A stretch of DNA of 41,881 nt from the NCBI GenBank assembly GCA_021399435.1, contig JAJTUP010000179.1, forward strand, positions 1 to 41,881. The letters run 5' to 3'. The notes under the pieces are model-generated. The model was not told where the DNA came from, made no database searches, and saw only the letters and a program-made list of their open reading frames with translations. The translations under genes were made by a program, and so were the position numbers. Shown here piece after piece: positions 29,552 to 40,985 of this stretch. How positions within the stretch are numbered: the stretch's first letter is position 1; each line of letters begins with the position of its first letter. This stretch comes from Diaporthe sp. PMI_573 (Eukaryota > Ascomycota > Sordariomycetes > Diaporthales > Diaporthaceae).

Positions 29552-31216
29552 TCAACAGTCAAGATGGCTTCGACGCTTGAAGGTCATATATAGTGGACCC
29601 TTGCTCCAAATGAACTGTACAACTTGGCTGGAATGCCAGTCTTCTTGTCCCGCCAGCACCTCAAAGTCAAATCTGTACAGGATATTGCTGATTATTAGTC
29701 GCATCTCCGAGTACGCCAAATTCTTTCCAATACAGTCTCGAGGTCCGAAACTGAAAGGCTTGAAGACGGCATGATTGTCGTTCGCAAACTTTTCGTTGTA
29801 CAATGGATGGGTCTCCTTGAGCCAACGTTCAGGACGAAAGCTCTCGGGCTCGGCAAAGTGCTCAGGATTTCGGAAAGTCGAGTAGATCGACACTGACACT
29901 TGGACCTGCGAAGAAAAGTCAGCATATGCCAATGACGGCAGTTTGTAGGGGACTTACGCCTTTAGGAATGTACCTCCCGTCGATTGTACCACCTGGACAG
30001 GTACGAGATGGTGTGTGCGGAGCGGGGGGGTACATTCGCAAAGTTTCTTCGATGACAGCGTGAAGATACTCGAGCTGCGCTGTAGCTGTTAAAGAAATTT
30101 CAGACTCGTTAGAGAATGCTGATCTGATTTCGTCGACTAATACTTGTTTTGCTTGAGGTGTATTGTTGACGTAGAAGAAGAATGCTGACAATGCGCTGGC
30201 GGTTGTTTCACTACCAGCCACGACCAAGATTGGGGAATTGGCCATGATCTCGGTTGGCAAAAGTCCAGGTCGGCCTTCACGATCAGTCTGCATCATATAA
30301 GATGTAAAGTCTTTCTGACCCTTGGGCTGGATACCTAGCTCCATGCGCGCTCTTCCTTTAGCCATCCCGAGCTGCCGGTTTTCCGCCCCTTTGGTGACTT
30401 TGCTTCTGAATAGAAACCTGAGCAAAGCGCCCATGATAGGGTAGGCCCTACAGGCTCTTGCAAAAGAGTCCGCCTTTATGCCGGTGAAAATACTGAGAAC
30501 CCAAGGGTGATAGTGGCTGCTTTGGAGACTACCGAAAGGTTCCCCGTAGGTTAATTCACCAATAACATCGAATGTTGTGAAATTCAACCATTTGACAATA
30601 TCGACCTTTTCTTTGGAATCCGCATGTTCTTGGATGCGCTGAACGAGGAGCTGAACATAGGAATTGATTGTCTTCTCGTGGTCGTGCATCACAGTGTCGC
30701 TGAATGCGTGACCGAGTTGCTTTCGTTGACGGCGGTGCGCTTGGTGCGGAGATCCAATGATCGCATATTCTACCCCTGGCGAAAAGTATCCGGGCGTTTT
30801 CTCATACTCGGGTTCCGAAGCTGGGCGTCGAGCAAATACTTGTGTCCACCCTATGCTTCCATCAAGTGCAAGGCGATTGGGCCCCACTCTGACAATCGTG
30901 CCATGGATCCTGTGGAGCTCTGCGATCTGACGGACACCAGTGCCTGAAATATTATTCGTGTAGGTGTAAGGCAAATCTGAAACGGTCCAGAGCGTTGGGC
31001 TAGGAAACGAGCGTAAGGGATGGAAATATATTCGATAGAAAATCAAAAGAACCCGTGAAAGGAGCACCTGGGAGAACATGTCAGTCTCAAGTCGAAGATA
31101 AGTCGATCCAGGTATGAGCTTACCGCGCCCAGGATTAAACCTGCTACTCGAGTGGTGTCAAACGAAGCTGGCACAAGCCAACTGTCACCATGGTGAGAGA
31201 ACAGAGATGCAAACAT
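29552..31216 (-). CDS. Cytochrome P450 monooxygenase, complete (518 aa)
   Basis: Exons on the minus strand are 31216-31124, 31067-29958 and 29905-29552. Introns are 31123-31068 (GTAAGC … TCCCAG) and 29957-29906 (GTAAGT … TCGCAG), both phase 0. The N-terminus has a hydrophobic anchor (residues 22-45) and then FHPLRSFPSP, so it should sit in the endoplasmic reticulum membrane. Motifs are the I-helix AGSETT, E372-T-L-R375 (ExxR), PERW (426-429) and the heme loop FSFGPRDCIG with Cys459. Overall it resembles the fungal P450 group that includes isotrichodermin C-15 hydroxylase (CYP65 type). The substrate is unknown. It is transcribed divergently from the dehydrogenase gene at 31775, which suggests they once served a common pathway. 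No defect is seen. Confidence 0.93.
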
Positions 31217-31774
31217 CGTGCTCGTGTGAGATATTTCTTGTACTTTGTTAATCACGAGAGGAGGGTCTTTTCCGAGAAGGAACCCGTTATCATTATATAC
31301 ATGCTAAAGCGCCACTGCTCATTCTGAGGTTTTCTTGCCACGCACGCTCGGCGCCGACTGCGGAACTCGCTGTTCCGAGGTCCGCGAGCAGTCGAAGGAA
31401 TGCCGTTTGTATTTGCGGCACAGGCTCGGGAACGCTAAACTCTAAAAGGTGGAGATCACGATGAATCTGCCGAGGCAAGTGGGACTCACTAGATGGTATG
31501 GTGCGTCACGGCATTGAGACCTAGCCTCATAGCCGTAGGTCAAAAGACGTCCCAGCCAATATACTCTAAAGGAATTTAATTATCTGACGGACTTAGGTGC
31601 GGTAAAACCGATAAGTGCGTTACCTCGACATTTTTTTTAGCTGTTGCATACATCTATATATTTACTGTCAATTCAGTATGCCGCATTTTTTTATCCTAAG
31701 TATTCCAATAATATCCTCGAGACCGTCAACAATTACATTCGTACCAAATTATTGTGCGTCGTACCAAAAGTTTC
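31217..31774. promoter_or_regulatory. Shared upstream region of P450 and dehydrogenase
   Basis: 558 bases separate the two divergent start codons. I see AT-rich stretches near 31640-31700 toward the dehydrogenase but no specific site. Co-regulation is inferred from the arrangement only. Confidence 0.35.
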
Positions 31775-32492
31775 ATGAACATGGCGTCAACAGGAAAAAC
31801 GATTGCTCTAGTTACTGGAGCAAACCAGGGCATAGGATTGGCAGTATCGAAGATCCTCTCATCCAACCATAATTATCATGTCATTATGGCGGGTAGACGG
31901 GAACAAGCAGTTCAGGAAGCTACCGAACAGCTGAGGAAGAAGGGTCTGGACGTCGAGCCTTTGGTGCTCGATATCGGCTCAGATCAGTCGATCGATGCAG
32001 CTGTTGACTACGTACAACGGTCAGTGTTGCCCTTTATCGAGTATCTTTTACTGGCTTACTGATAGGCTTCCATAGCCACCATAGCGCCTTGGACGTGCTG
32101 GTAAACAATGCTGGCATTGCTCGTGTCAGCCCTCCGGTTGCACATTCACGTACAACATATGAGACGGTCCTGGGGACGAACGTCGTGGGTACAATGTCCG
32201 TCACCGAGAAGTTTTTGCCACTCCTCGCCAAGTCGCAGCAGACCAAGAGAGTTGTTTTCGTCTCTTCCGGCGCCGGTAGCATGACAAACTGGGCAACTCC
32301 TGGCAGTGAAACAAGGAAGTTTAAGGCCCCAGCATATGCCGTAAGCAAGTCGGCCTTGAATGCTTTGTGCCTTCAGTTTGCGGTGGAGCATGAAGATGAT
32401 CCCACCTGGAAGTTCAACGCGTGCTGTCCTGGATTCTGTTCGACAAACCTCAATGGTTTTCGAGGTACGAACACGCCTGAAAGCAAGGCTCC
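31775..32492 (+). pseudogene. Short-chain dehydrogenase/reductase, C-terminus lost
   Basis: Exon 1 is 31775-32019. The intron is 32020-32075 (GTCAGT … CCATAG), and exon 2 starts at 32076. An ATG at 31781 is an alternative start. The cofactor loop TGANQGIG (residues 14-21), NNAG (92-95), the catalytic Ser in VSSGAGS, and Y169-AVS-K173 are all present, so this is an NAD(P)-dependent SDR. After GFRGTNTPESKA (about 32490) the sequence changes to repeat-rich hAT-terminus DNA, and the usual last 25-30 residues, which close the substrate pocket, are replaced by foreign sequence. The frame runs on to 32580. It is probably inactive. Confidence 0.85.
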
Positions 32493-32499
32493 GATCAAC

Positions 32500-34530
32500 T
32501 TCACATTTTCCACATGTGTATTACACATGTTGATCAACATCTTGTCAACATACACATCACATCGAAAATGGGAATGTTGATACACATCAACATCACTTCA
32601 CACCCCTTTATCTCCGTGTACACGATGTTGATCATGTTGATATGGCCCGTGCTAGTACTAGGTGGGGCATTACCCAGGGGCGGCAGAACCCCTCCCTCCC
32701 GGAAAACCCCTGTCCAGTACCTAATTTGGGGTGTTTACCTACCGAAATTCTCCACCCAACCGCGTTTTTGGAAGGACAAACGCGTCCAACATGTCCGGAG
32801 CAGACCCCCCTACCCTTGGTGGAGTCGACACCTGAGACTGCATATGAAAAACCGACTCTTTACCCATTTTAAAGGCTATACCTTGTCTGAGCGCACCAAA
32901 GAAACACGATCATGGATTTGGCGCTTTGGTTACGATATCCAGAACGTGACCGAACGTCGATGGGTGTGCCGACCTTGTATCAAGCAGAATCGCCCCAAGC
33001 CGACTTCCATCACGTCCGTCGGTATTCAAAATGCCATGGAACACGTTTATCTGATTCACCACATCTGCGCGCCAGTGGGAGAGAAGACCAAGTCGGCGGC
33101 AGAGCGGAGGGCAGAGTTGATGGCAGAGAGGGATGGGCGCGGTGGGAGACACAAGTCGATTAGCCAACACTTCGGCCTGGACGCAGCCAAACCCCGTGAG
33201 CAAGCTATTGCCAATTCCTTCATCAAAGGATTTGACCGAGACCACTTCCAGCAGCTGGTTGTTCAGTGGGTTGTCAATACTAATAGGCCCTTCACTGATG
33301 CCGAGGACCCGGAGTTACGCGCCGTCTTCGAATACTTGAATCCATTCCGTTGCGTTACGCAAGGCCCATGTAACTGGAGATTCCATTCGAAATAAGATCA
33401 TTGCCGAGTACTACAAACACCGAGATACCATTATTGGAGTTCTGCGTCATTGCCCGGGCCTGGTGCATCTCTCTTTTGATGGCTGGACTGCTCGAAATCG
33501 ACAGAGTCTGTGTGGAATTGCGTGTTTCTTCAGAGATGAGCAGAACCGTCCCTTGAAAATTGTCCTCGGTCTACCTGAGATATCGAAACGGCATACAGGC
33601 GAGAACATTGCGGCAGAAGTATCCACAGTCATCGATCTCTTTGGCATTCGAGACAAAGTAGGGTACACAACCCTCGACAACGCTGCCAATAACGATACAG
33701 CAATGGACACGCTCGGTGGACTCCTCGGGTTTGATGGCAAGCGCCGACGCGTGCGCTGCTTTGGCCATACCCTCAATCTTGCTGCTAAAGCCCTTCTTTT
33801 CGGCAAGTGTGCGGATGCTCTCGAGCTGGATGACCCATTCAGTGGTTTGCCGGTGTCGTATCTGATGCCGAATGGGCAACGTGGCTGAAGAAAGGGCCAG
33901 TTGGTGTGTCAGTTGCCCTGAATCTTGGGTTCCTTCGCTAAGATGTTTTAGGCAAGCTGCATAATATTGTTCATGATATTTATCGTGCGCAGCGCTTATC
34001 CTATCTACTTCGAGACATCCAAGCCGATGATATCAAAAAGGCATCAAGTGCCAAGTTACGAGCTAGAAAGCCACTCCAAGTCATTCGAGACAACGACACG
34101 CGCTGGCTCTCGCAGCTCTACATGATCCGTCGAGCGCTCAAACTTCGACGACACCTCGAGCTCACTGTTCTCAAATTCAAGCAGGAGTGGGAGGATGAGA
34201 ACAGGGGCAAACGCACCAAGCAAGTCAGGAAGGGTGTTAAGGTACCTCACATCATCAGAGATGAATCACAGCTGCTCAAAATGACTGGGATGTGCTCCAG
34301 CGGCTCGAGGAGATCTTAACAGAGTTTGAAACGGTGGTGAAAACTCTGGAGGGTGATGGCCAAGTCCGAAAGCGTAAGCATGGATTTGTTGGCTCTTATG
34401 GCAACATATGGGATGTCCTCTTAGGGTTTGAGAGGCTTATGGCCACCTTGCAACCCAGTCATCTTGAGGCTTGGATTAAACACCACAGCAGCGGCATAGG
34501 CCAAGCTCGTGAGTTTATCGTAGTAGTGCT
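32500..34530 (+). mobile_element. hAT-like element, frameshifted (copy 4)
   Basis: The left end (32500-32640) carries TGTTGATC/GATCAACA-type words in both orientations (for example 32525-32540 and 32625-32640), as hAT subterminal regions do. A broken transposase follows. The right end is not found: transposase similarity fades at about 34500 before the dimerisation block, so the 3' part is deleted. Its left end sits exactly where the dehydrogenase coding sequence is lost. Confidence 0.7.
32840..34515 (+). pseudogene. hAT transposase with frameshifts, lacking the C-terminus
   Basis: The first frame (to about 33362) has a BED-finger-like region, WRFGYDIQNVTERRWVCRPC with H-x4-H further on, and then SISQHFGLDAAKPREQ. 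After a frameshift near 33362 the hAT core follows: VHLSFDGWTARNRQSLCGIA (first catalytic Asp), YTTLDNAANNDTAM (second Asp) and VRCFGHTLNLAAKALLF. Another shift near 33858 and a stop (33941) precede RWLSQLYMIRRALKLR and YGNIWDVLLGFERLM. No dimerisation block is found. It is non-functional. Confidence 0.85.
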
Positions 34531-35434
34531 GTAGCTTCCACAGGCAACTGCATTGTACAGGTAGGTCTGTGACATTTTGAACGTTATGCAACCAATGTTT
34601 CGTTCAATTGTGTCAATGACCCCTTTCCAGGGAAATCACGGTCTGAATCTCAATGGCGGATCATGCCTAATCAGCCGGCGCGCTAGGTATGCTTGTTCGG
34701 ATATGCAGCCCGATTGATACGTTTGCACGTCTGAATGTTGTGGTCCGATGTTCTCCACAGCCTCTACATGCTCGTCGAGGCCCTTCAGTGGTGCCACCCA
34801 GGCAATCTTTCGCCACCTCTGAACTAGCCACGTTCCCTGTAGCTTCGCTGCTCCCACCGTCAAGGAGCCTTGGTATCTCTCGCACCTCCCTATCTAGCCT
34901 CCCCGCAATCGCCCATCCCTCAATATTTTTCATACACAATCTCTCTGCGCCTGATAGGTAGTCTAGAGAATGCAGCTGATTGCGTTGGTTCGAAGCTCAA
35001 TGGGGTTACCGTGAGACTGTGGTAAAGATGCGTGTTGTCCCGACGATGCTTTGGCCTCGTATACAGCGAGAGGCACAGCGCACCTCGATCCAGACGGTCA
35101 AGGTCTCCGATGCTGACGGTGATGTGCCACGAAAAGCTTATTCGTCGATTCCTGCAGTGTGCTGTACACCTCTGTGGTGATCCCGTATTGGCAGCAACGT
35201 CTACTATCTCGAGGTATACCTGTAATGCTATGCTTGCGGCAACATTGCTTCCCAGGACCTGTTGGGATTACATGCCTTGCCGTCTTCAGGATCTCTAGGA
35301 GGCTTTCATCGCTGTCATACCGCGATATTTGGATAGCAACATTGGCGATGAGAGGACAGTGTTGCGTACAAATGAGAGCGAGCTGACAAAGAGCCAAGAG
35401 AGGGTGGATCGCAGAATTAAAGCTCGTTGCGATC
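34531..35434. other. No assignable gene
   Basis: A minus-strand frame, 35454-35098, has an ordered-looking segment (LLALCQLALICTQHCPL, then SDESLLEILKTA). It could be a further frame-shifted part of the gene at 35435-36602. A second minus frame (34939-34667) is open but unrecognised. I see no transposase ends here. Confidence 0.3.
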
Positions 35435-36602
35435 TCAAGTGCGCATAAGATCACGTAGATAAAACATGTGATAGCGCCGCGTGTCCGGGCCTGTCAGTCG
35501 AAGTGCATGGGACAGATCATCCAGGCAAGCCTGCAGAAGAGGTGATTCCCCGTGGTGGTCGCATTCCTTGCGCAGAATATGTGCAAGTCGAAACTTACTA
35601 CAAAGTCTAGCATATGTACCTCCTGGATGGAGGAACGCAGAATTGCGAGATGACCAAAGATTCGATGAGTTGAATAGTCTGGATTGGGATATAGATAGTA
35701 GGGGATTTTCGAACGGCGTGTTTGTAGTAGAAGTGGGTGAGGGAGCGAGCTGAGTTCTGAGAAGAGAATAACACTCCAGCGTGTTTATGACGTGCTGAGG
35801 ACTGGGAACTGCAACCCGCGGGAGTTTTCTCGTAGATGGCGGGCGTCCGACGTCGGGGGCTCGCCGGTCAGGTCGGCCGTGAGGTTGGAAGGCCCTGCGT
35901 CGTGCATTCTTACGAATGCCCTTGACCTCTGGCGACCCAAAGACGGCTAAAACACGGTTGCGATCTTTTATCTCTAGCTTATTGAGGCCGACGGCTCCCT
36001 GCTGCTAATATATTTTCGGATTCGCTCGACATCTGGATGGTCGGTAGTCACGAATCTTGTAGATGGTTGTGAGGAGATGTTTGCTGTTGTGCCGGCCCTA
36101 GCCCATTCCGCTGTTCCTCTGATGGCAGACTGGCAATGTAATCTGCTGTTATGTTTTTTGTGACACCCCACTCCTTAAGACGTGCTTTATACATCCTCTC
36201 GGTGGCGACGAAGTTGTGGTCCTGTTCCATTGTTTCAAGGACCTCTTTCAGCGTCTTCTTCAAGTACATCTGAGTTATCCTTTCTCGATGGCGCTCCCAG
36301 CCTTCCGGGGTGGCATAGTTCCTGCTGCGAACAGGCCTTTGTGTCGCATTTTGTGTCGCATTAGGAGATCTTGCAACCACGATTGTAGGATTCCATGGAG
36401 TGGCTTGATTTGGTGTGCACACAAACGCCTCGCGCTGAGAACTGGCCCTAGGTGTTCCGGAATCGTTATATGAATCAGTGCTGAACGAGTCCTGAGCAGT
36501 AGGTAAAACAATTTCAGTGCGAGAAGGGTTTGAAGTGCCCCTATGTTTGTCACCACTAAAGCTGCCATGTATGTTTGAATCAAGGGATCCCGCGAGTGAC
36601 AT
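35435..36602 (-). pseudogene. Clr5-domain protein gene with apparent frameshifts
   Basis: The ATG at 36600-36602 opens 184 codons ending at 36048. Residues 1-95 are Ser/Thr-rich. Residues 99-151 (GWERHRERITQMYLKKTLKE and MEQDHNFVATERMYKARLKEWG) are a clear Clr5 domain, a helical domain found at the N-terminus of many fungal proteins, some of them regulators. Coding appears to go on in other frames: HPDVERIRKYISS up to about 36005, then an unbroken frame from 36004 to 35435 (190 codons, no ATG needed) with LNKLEIKDRNRVLAVFGSPE and an ordered region near its end. The gaps between frames are too short for introns, so I infer two indels. Alternatively the 184-aa protein is complete and the rest is relic. 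Confidence 0.6.
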
Positions 36603-38216
36603 GATAAAATGTAAAGGACTTGGGTTTCGGAAAGGAGGGGTTGTATTTCTTCAGCGATTGTTGAATATAGCTATCAAATGACAATATGTCTTTAAGGACG
36701 ACGATTTCTCTGGCTGAAGGTCGACCATGGTTTTTATGTATTATAATTTTCGTGCTCTACCCAAATCCCAGAACTATTTGTAACAGAAGTCTCTGTGTCT
36801 ACAGTACTCAACTGTCATAACTTGTGTACTTCTGTAAGGACCTAGGGATCTGACAGGTCCAAAGGAATACGACGCAGTAGTTATGTAGTCGTCTTAGGTA
36901 ACGGCTCCCCTACACGCCACCAGAGCTGTGGTCATTAACCCTTTAGACCAAGGACTGCTTTCGCAAGTTCCTGAACTAATTTGCTGCTCATTTGCCTACA
37001 GTTTCGGAAAACTGTACTTTGCATAAAGACAAGCATGCCGGGTCTAATATGGATACTTTTAAAAGTCCTCCAGAGTACTTCTAGAATATGTTAGATTCGT
37101 AACGTCAGGACTTTGAAAATGTACTGTACATATGATGCTTGTCAGCTGTCTATGTTCATTACTCGCCATAGATACAGATAAACATAATTGGACCGAAATC
37201 CAGCCTATGTCGGAATGGGAGCGTGGGAGAGCAGACAATTATCAGCCATTTTTATTGGTCAGGCACTTGAGCCAATCCCAGAGAAGTGCCGCATCCATGC
37301 TCACAACTTGTGTACTTCCATTTATTCGCTTCTCCGATCGGCACACAAATACATAATTTCCGTACTATACGTGAATAGATTGATCAATAAAGTGCTATAT
37401 ACAGTACTTCTCAAATGCGGTTCGCCAAGAAACGCTTTCACCTCGTTAGCGGTTATATGACCACCAATTGGATGGCAGGGAGCCTATCCAACACGGCGCT
37501 ATCCTCTCAAAGGCAACCGATCATCATCAATATACACAGTACTGAGCCCTAAGCGTTTATCCACTGTTCCCTAATGCCGATTGGGCCGATTCTGTATAAG
37601 CTCCTGTAGCGAAGCACATTTCACGAAGTACGTCTTTTAGAAAGCAAGGGCCTAGGCAGCACATTCTTGCACTGATCATAAAATACAACTCTAAGTCACT
37701 CAACCATGGTCGTTGGTGTGTACAGTGTGTAAATCAAGCAAAATGGCACTAGGTGGGACACTTTTAGAAATCTGACAAATGTTGCAAAAGCGGAAGCTAC
37801 TTATGCTCTTGACTGTACCATCTGATACTGTATGTACATCATATGCTATGTGCGCCATATTTTTTATGTCGCTCGATACTTTCTAACGTCTGTGTGATGT
37901 GTCTCAAGGACTGTACCTTTTAAGTAATGCTGAAGCTGAGACAAACTCTTGTCTTCCGTCAACAACGGAAGGCCTACAAGATACGTACTTGGCAGGCAAG
38001 CACAGCCAGCCCTTGTCTGGCCCCTACATGTCACAATACTAGCAATGGTTGCCTAATTGGAGGCCTCACAGCAAAGGAGGCCGGAAACGCGCCGAAGTCG
38101 ATACATTGTACAAACGCGAGCATCTACTTGAATTGCCAGCCCCATGTCTTGAAAATACCCAACACTTAGTCGCCCGTCACTTCCTCTTATCCTCATATAT
38201 TTTATTGATTCATACC
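36603..38216. other. AT-rich intergenic region, no gene
   Basis: Only short frames are present. The words GTACTGTAC, ACAGTAC and similar recur (about 36801, 37010, 37122, 37404 and 37539), echoing the hairpin at 12102-12125. No element ends were identified. It is probably old transposon DNA or a long promoter region. Confidence 0.4.
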
Positions 38217-38417
38217 ATGTCCAATACTCCATCTGCACATGGCAGCGTTACGTTGCTAACTCTTCTCTTGCCCTTTCTTTGGGCTGTTATCTGCATGGCT
38301 GCACTTGTGGCGCTGATCGAGATTTCTCGACACTGCTACATTCGATTCAGATCATATTGTGCGTCAGCTGCCACTCCTCCATCTCCTTGCACTGGCATTG
38401 TAAACACCAACAAGTAA
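38217..38417 (+). CDS. Possible small single-pass membrane protein (66 aa)
   Basis: An ATG at 38217 (context ACCATGT) opens 66 codons with one strong hydrophobic helix (LLTLLLPFLWAVICMAALVA, residues 15-34) followed by basic residues and a Pro/Ser tail. I know no homologue and see no second exon. Short hydrophobic frames arise by chance, so support is weak. Confidence 0.25.
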   Translation: MSNTPSAHGSVTLLTLLLPFLWAVICMAALVALIEISRHCYIRFRSYCASAATPPSPCTGIVNTNK

Positions 38418-38759
38418 CTGGTGAGACTTCTTAAGTCCCTTCGTTCTGCAAGTCTCAATGCGACGCCTTAGACGTTGTGGCCAAGAGGAAGAAGATTTCT
38501 GGCATTGTGACGAAACAAGATGTTTAGAAGCTAGTTAGAGGAGTCAGGAGACCTGTCTTCAACTTTTTATTGCGCTGGGTCATGGCAGAACACTCTGCGC
38601 TTATTGTTTGAAATCGAGATTGAGCCATTATCAGCCATGGGCACCATCTGAAGAGATCGACCTGATCCGCAGCGGTAAGAGTAGTGAGGACAACGGGGAA
38701 TTTAGAAAGTGGACACTTAATCAGAGCGAGTTTGATTATCTAATTGATCGGTTTGAACA
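38418..38759. other. 5' flank of a transposase pseudogene
   Basis: I see nothing gene-like apart from a 60-codon frame at 38608-38790 that runs into the transposase region. Part of this should be the 5' end of the pogo-type element, but I could not identify terminal inverted repeats. Confidence 0.35.
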
Positions 38760-40337
38760 AAATGGAGCAGATCGAGGCAGAGCCTTCTAATAACACGGCA
38801 CGAGATCTTCAACATTCCCTATACTACACTACATAACAGGATGAACAACCGACCACATCGTGAAGAATCACGCGTCGAGAAGCATAAACTTGACCCAGTC
38901 GAAGAGCAAACACTTATTCGATACGTCATTGAGCAAGATGCACGAGGGTTTCCAATGCGACTTTCTGGTGTGGAAGATATGGCCAACCTCCTGCTGGCAT
39001 CGCGTGATGGCAAGCCTGTTGGCAAGCACTAGGCACGACGCTTTGTGGATGCACAACCAAGCTTAAAGACCAGGTTCAATCGGCCTTATTTACCAGAGGG
39101 CCCTCTGCGAAGATCCTGAGGTTATTTAGAACTGGTTTCGGCTACTCCGTAACATGATGGCCAAGTATGGCGTCGTGGATGACGACCTATACAACTTTGA
39201 CGAGACCGGCTTTATGATGGGCATAATAACCGCGTCAATGGTTGTTACACGTTCTGATCGACATGGAAAGGCTAAATCTGTACAGCCTGGAAACCGGGAA
39301 TGGGCAACAGTCATTGAATGCATTAATGCAAACGGCTGGTGTATCCCACCGTTCGTGATTGTCCAAGGCGCCTACCACCTTGCCAACTGGACAACAGAGT
39401 CAGGCTTCCCACCAAGCTGGATCATCAAGCCTACTCCAAATGGGTGGACAGATAACAAGACTGGTCTTGAATGGATTCAGCACTTCGACAAGCATACGAA
39501 GCAACAGACAAAGGGTGCGTACCGGATGCTTATCCTTGATGGCCATGAGAGCCATGTATCAGCAGAGTTTGAGCAGTACTGCAAAGAGCACAACATTATC
39601 CCTATCAGCATGCCACCGCATTCCTCTCATCTACTCCAGCCACTAGACGTTGGATTATTCTCGCCATTGAAGCGTGCATATGGTGATGAGATCAATCTCT
39701 TCATCCGGGCCTCTATCAACCACATCACCAAGTCTGAGTTCTTCATTGCATTCAAGGCAGCCCACGACAAGATCTTTACAGAAGAAACATGAGATCTGGG
39801 TTTAGAGGAGCTGGGATTTCTCCATGGGACCCAGATTCTGTTATTTCCAAGCTGGATGTCCGCCTACAAACTCCATTACCATCTATACCAGCTTCCCCCC
39901 GAAACTGGGAGTCACAAACACCTTCCAATGCCCAGCAGACTGTCCAGCAATCAAGTTTTATCAAGGGCAAGATATCTACCCATCAGGGAAGCTCTCCTAC
40001 ACCAATTATGGAGGCAGTGGATCGGCTGGCGAAGGGTGCACAAGTGATGGCGCACTCACTCACCATGATGAGCGAGCAGATCCGCACACTTCAAGACGCC
40101 AACATAGCACTCGCCAAACGCCGGAGGGCCAAAAGAACACGAGTGCAGCTGGGAGGAGCACTTAGTATTGAGGATTCCCAGGTGATAATTGAAGAGAAAC
40201 AAAAGGGGAAGCGGCTGGCTGGTGAAATCAGTGGTGGTGCCGAGGATGATGATGATGATGATATTGTTTTACGCCGGGGGCCGCACCGCAAGCGGTACGA
40301 CCAGACCTTGATCTCAGAGGGTACAGGGCGTGTCTAG
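38760..40337 (+). pseudogene. pogo (Fot/Flipper-like) transposase pseudogene
   Basis: The N-terminal part (from about 38841) reads LDPVEEQTLIRYVIEQDARG, FPMRLSGVEDMANLLL and then GKH, followed by a TAG at 39030-39032 where relatives have Trp (KHWARRF). After a frameshift near 39090, QRALCEDPEVI is followed by TAG at 39127-39129 (relatives have Gln) and then NWFRLLRNMMAKYG. The catalytic part is well preserved: YNFDETGFMMG (first Asp), LILDGHESH (second Asp), SHLLQPLDVG (third Asp). Another frameshift near 39789 leads into FRGAGISPWDPDSVISKLDV and a C-terminal coiled coil and acidic Asp run. It is clearly dead but fairly recent. Confidence 0.9.
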
Positions 40338-40531
40338 CTAGGTAAGGGATATCCCCTTTATAACAATCAGTCAACCCATTAGACAAATCTCATCCAGTGA
40401 TGCTAAGCCAAAGCCGTTCGCACCAGTCTCAAACCGTGCGGGGCAGGACTCTTTAGTTAACATTTTAGTAGTGGTGGTGTGGGTCTGTGTCACCAAGTCC
40501 GCCTCGCCAACCCAAAGTCCATACTTGTGGT
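40338..40531. other. Spacer between pogo pseudogene and hAT terminus
   Basis: No open frame or repeat was recognised. It may contain the 3' end of the pogo element. Confidence 0.4.
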
Positions 40532-40630
40532 ATGAGTTACTCATGAGTTGAGTAACTCATATATGAGTTACTCATCAATCTGGGGGTTTGATGAGTAAGT
40601 ATGAGTTATACTCATGAGTAACTCATGAGT
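40532..40630 (-). repeat. hAT terminal repeats, TGAGTTACTCA palindromes
   Basis: TGAGTTACTCA or TGAGTAACTCA occurs at least four times (about 40533, 40549, 40563 and 40614), with further half copies ATGAGT. The unit is itself palindromic. It lies just downstream of the minus-strand hAT transposase end, as in the other hAT copies of this window. Confidence 0.65.
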
Positions 40631-40686
40631 CATACACAACTGAGGAAATTCTGGCCTCAATACCAATCAAATAGACTTTCTGGATG

Positions 40687-40985
40687 TCATTCAGAGTCTA
40701 TGGAACCATCATCATCCTCCAGAGATATGGCAGGGAGCTCAACCAACTCCAGACCTTGTCCTCCCTTGGCATATGGTACAATCAACTCTTCCCTGAGCCA
40801 GTTACCAATGCATTCAATCTGTTCCAGTGTCTGAGGCTTCATCCTGAGGCGATCCCATGACGCTGTCCTCCGAGCACCAGAGAAAGCCCTCTCTGGTTCA
40901 GCAGACTCAGGAGGAATGGAGAGGATGTCAATGGCCATCTGACTGTCCTTCCCTCTCCGAGTCACTAGGCCCTCACTGGGGGTCA
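40687..40985 (-). pseudogene. hAT transposase, C-terminal end only (copy 5)
   Basis: The minus-strand frame reads MAIDILSIPPESAEPERAFS followed by GARRTASWDRLRMKP and IECIGNWLREELI, the classic hAT dimerisation block, with an acidic tail. It begins abruptly at about 40975-40985, right against the stop codon of the neighbouring gene at 40973. The N-terminal four fifths are absent. Confidence 0.85.
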
